DNA from: a bacterium
Lineage (GTDB): Bacteria > Hinthialibacterota > Hinthialibacteria > OLB16
Length of the DNA stretch: 64,000 bases
Assembly: GCA_022072055.1 (NCBI GenBank)
Contig: JAJVIK010000007.1
Span: forward strand, 248,001-312,000
Direction: 5' to 3'
The translations under genes and the position numbers were made by a program. Every line of letters begins with the position of its first letter. The stretch's first letter is position 1. Positions 62,127 through 64,000 of the stretch are shown here, in pieces. Below the pieces are notes generated by a model. It was not told where the DNA came from and searched no databases. It saw only the letters and a program-made list of their open reading frames with translations.

Positions 62127-63548
62127 ATGCTGTTCAACTCGATTACCTTTCTGATCTTCTTCGCGATTGTTCTCGCGCTCCATAACCTGCCGATATCCTG
62201 GACCTGGCGCAAGGCCAATCTCCTGGTGGCCTCGTACATCTTCTATGCCGCCTGGAATCCCCCCTTCGTGGTGCTGCTCTGGATCACGAACCTGATCGAC
62301 TGGTACGCGGCCTGGGCTTTGGGACGAACCGAGGGGGCGAAGGCCCGAAAAGTTCTGATTGTCATCAGCATGGCGGCGAACCTCGGACTCTTGGGGTTCT
62401 TCAAATACGGGAATTTCATGCTGGAGAACTTCATCGAATTGGCCCACATGGTCGGGATCGAATACCACCCCGCGCCGTGGAGCATCATCCTTCCGATCGG
62501 GATTTCCTTTTACACCTTCCACTCCATGTCCTACACGATTGATGTGTACCGTCGGAAATACAAACCCTGCGACTCGTTTCTCGATTTCGCGCTCTATGTC
62601 GGTTTCTGGCCTGCGCTGGTGGCTGGACCGATCCTGCGCGCGGACCCGTTTCTGGAGCAGTGCCGGACCCCGCGCAAGGCCACCGCGAGGCAGTATGGCT
62701 GGGGACTAACCCTTCTGACCCTCGGCCTCTTTTCGAAAACCATCCTGGCGGACTGGATCATGGGTCCGGTCTCCGATGATGTCTTCGCCAATGTGACGGG
62801 GATGAGTTGTCTGGATGCTTGGGTGGGGGTGCTGGCTTTCTCGGGGCAGATCTACTTCGACTTCTCGGGATACTCCCTGTGCGCGATGGGAACCGCGATG
62901 TGTCTCGGTTTCATGGTTCCCGACAACTTTCATTTTCCTTACGCCTCGATTGGTTTCTCGGATTTCTGGCGGCGCTGGCACATTTCGCTTTCCAGCTGGC
63001 TCCGGGATTACCTCTACATCACCCTGGGGGGAAATCGCGCGGGCCACCGCCGGACCTATGTGAACCTGATGCTGACTATGTTGCTCGGGGGTCTGTGGCA
63101 TGGAGCCTCCTGGAAGTTTGTGGTGTGGGGTGGATTGCATGGGGTGTATCTGGTTGTGGAGCGCCTGTTCCGGAGCCGCTGGGGTGAGACCTGGATGACC
63201 GAGACGCGCAGGCGCCAGATCGGTTTCGCCCTGCTCACCTATTTCCTCGTCCTGATCACCTGGGTGTTCTTCCGGGCCGCGAACCTTTCGGATTCCCTTT
63301 CGGTGCTCGCCACCATGTTCCTCGGAAGCGGAAACCCGATCTTCCTCCCGGACAATCAGATCCAGCGTGTCCTGCTGCTCACGGTCGGTCTGCTGGCGGC
63401 CCATTGGCTTCTCCGGGACTCGAATCTGGAGGCGGTGGCCGGGCGGCTGCGAGGATGGCAGGTTTCCGTGGCGCTCGCCGGACTTCTCTTAACCATGATT
63501 TTGAACGCCAGTGGGGATAGCCGTGGCTTCATCTATTTCCAATTCTAA
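62127..63548 (+). CDS. MBOAT-family O-acyltransferase (AlgI-like)
   Basis: A 473-aa multi-spanning membrane acyltransferase. It has about nine or more hydrophobic segments, and the catalytic histidine sits in LGGLWHGASWKFVVWG near residue 320, with DFWRRWHISLSSWLRDYLYI before it. AlgI/DltB-type MBOAT proteins move acetyl or acyl groups onto exopolysaccharides or teichoic acids with an SGNH partner. Such a partner begins 26 bases before this gene ends. Confidence 0.93.
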   Translation: MLFNSITFLIFFAIVLALHNLPISWTWRKANLLVASYIFYAAWNPPFVVLLWITNLIDWYAAWALGRTEGAKARKVLIVISMAANLGLLGFFKYGNFMLENFIELAHMVGIEYHPAPWSIILPIGISFYTFHSMSYTIDVYRRKYKPCDSFLDFALYVGFWPALVAGPILRADPFLEQCRTPRKATARQYGWGLTLLTLGLFSKTILADWIMGPVSDDVFANVTGMSCLDAWVGVLAFSGQIYFDFSGYSLCAMGTAMCLGFMVPDNFHFPYASIGFSDFWRRWHISLSSWLRDYLYITLGGNRAGHRRTYVNLMLTMLLGGLWHGASWKFVVWGGLHGVYLVVERLFRSRWGETWMTETRRRQIGFALLTYFLVLITWVFFRAANLSDSLSVLATMFLGSGNPIFLPDNQIQRVLLLTVGLLAAHWLLRDSNLEAVAGRLRGWQVSVALAGLLLTMILNASGDSRGFIYFQF

Positions 63549-64000
63549 CTCACGGATTCCGAGCCTGCCGTATGGCCGCGCCTGGGCGCTGGCCTTCGGG
63601 CTGGTGGTCGGCTTACTGCTGCCCATGGAGGTCCTGGCGCGGCTGAATGGGTATCCCGGCGCGCCTAAAGACGACCCCGCGTTGTGGGCCTTGGCGCGCA
63701 GCCATGTGCGCGATGATGACCCCCACCAGGTGGTGCTGCTCGGCTCCTCCCGCATGCAGCTCGGCATCGACAGTTCGATCTTCGCCGAAACCCTGGGCAC
63801 CGATCCCCCGATCCAGCTCGCGATCGTGGGGAGCTCCCCGGTTCCTGTCCTGAAACACCTGGCCGAGAAATCCGGCTTCCAGGGGACGGTGCTGTGCGAG
63901 ATCTTCCCCGGAATCCATTTCAAGGCCGACAACCGACGTTCCCTGGCGCGCCCCAAGGAGTATCTGGAATTCTACGACAATCGGACCGCCACCGCCCTGT
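63523..64000 (+). CDS. SGNH-like partner of the MBOAT acyltransferase (partial at window end)
   Basis: From GTG 63523 the frame is open to the window end (159 codons). A membrane helix (AWALAFGLVVGLLLPMEV) is followed by VVLLGSSRMQLGIDSS, which has the GSSR motif of AlgJ/AlgX/DltD-like SGNH hydrolases, where the serine is catalytic. The gene overlaps the MBOAT gene by 26 bases, as is usual for such pairs. It continues beyond the window, so the catalytic Asp-His end is not visible. Confidence 0.75.
   Translation, partial: MASSISNSNSRIPSLPYGRAWALAFGLVVGLLLPMEVLARLNGYPGAPKDDPALWALARSHVRDDDPHQVVLLGSSRMQLGIDSSIFAETLGTDPPIQLAIVGSSPVPVLKHLAEKSGFQGTVLCEIFPGIHFKADNRRSLARPKEYLEFYDNRTATAL

Overview
The window is 64 kb of GC-rich, gene-dense chromosome from a Gram-negative bacterium. 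The evidence is Tat and Sec signal peptides, a lipoprotein, MotAB, a type IV prepilin-like protein, HslUV and a full Isc pathway. Five secreted proteins carry a single dockerin-like calcium loop. Together with large families of secreted paralogues, vanadium haloperoxidases and a bi-domain oxidoreductase, this is the sort of gene content seen in Omnitrophota, Sumerlaeota, Hydrogenedentota and Planctomycetota-like lineages. I cannot place the phylum from sequence alone. There is no rRNA, CRISPR array, intact insertion sequence or prophage. One tRNA gene (Arg, CCT) is present.

Layout. 0.1-4.1 kb: a sugar-type ABC binding lipoprotein, hslVU (minus strand) and a SpoU-type RNA methylase. 4.2-10.5 kb: one iron-sulfur operon (PAS-AAA+-Fis regulator, iscS, iscU, iscA, hscB, hscA). 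Its first gene is an enhancer-binding-type regulator that lacks the sigma54-contacting GAFTGA loop, and no iscR is seen. 10.5-13.9 kb: a truncated four-helix-bundle gene, then a secreted proline-rich protein, a membrane anti-sigma-like/TPR protein and a sigma-70-family protein. 13.9-18.1 kb: a GlcD-type flavin/Fe-S oxidoreductase and a class V aminotransferase, which suit glycolate/glyoxylate or lactate metabolism. 18.3-26.4 kb: a secreted cluster of a giant beta-helix protein, a di-heme oxidoreductase and two tandem vanadium-type haloperoxidases, all with dockerin-like tails.

26.6-41 kb: a secreted unknown, a GT4 glycosyltransferase, a LysM-M23 peptidase, tRNA-Arg, motAB, a P-loop protein, an SDR epimerase, a Tat-exported sugar-isomerase-like protein and a prepilin. 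lexA follows, flanked by two paralogous secreted unknowns, then an FG-GAP protein. 41-47 kb: a divergent MoaB-like protein with a PhyH dioxygenase, then an accessory island. The island holds a type II-like restriction-modification pair with different base composition, an ankyrin protein, and a dead Phd/RelE toxin-antitoxin pair (antitoxin 5'-truncated, toxin with an in-frame TAA). 47-64 kb: a CehA/McbA-like metallohydrolase, a polysaccharide-type pair (GT2 and bi-domain dehydrogenase), a remarkable Gly/Tyr-rich protein whose LamG-like fold is split by the low-complexity insert, mfd, two paralogous small secreted proteins, two sulfotransferases, an MBOAT acyltransferase and the start of an SGNH-like partner.

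Promoters of the TTGACA-N17/18-TA type are readable before many genes. Two or three of them sit so close to the start codon that leaderless transcripts are likely.
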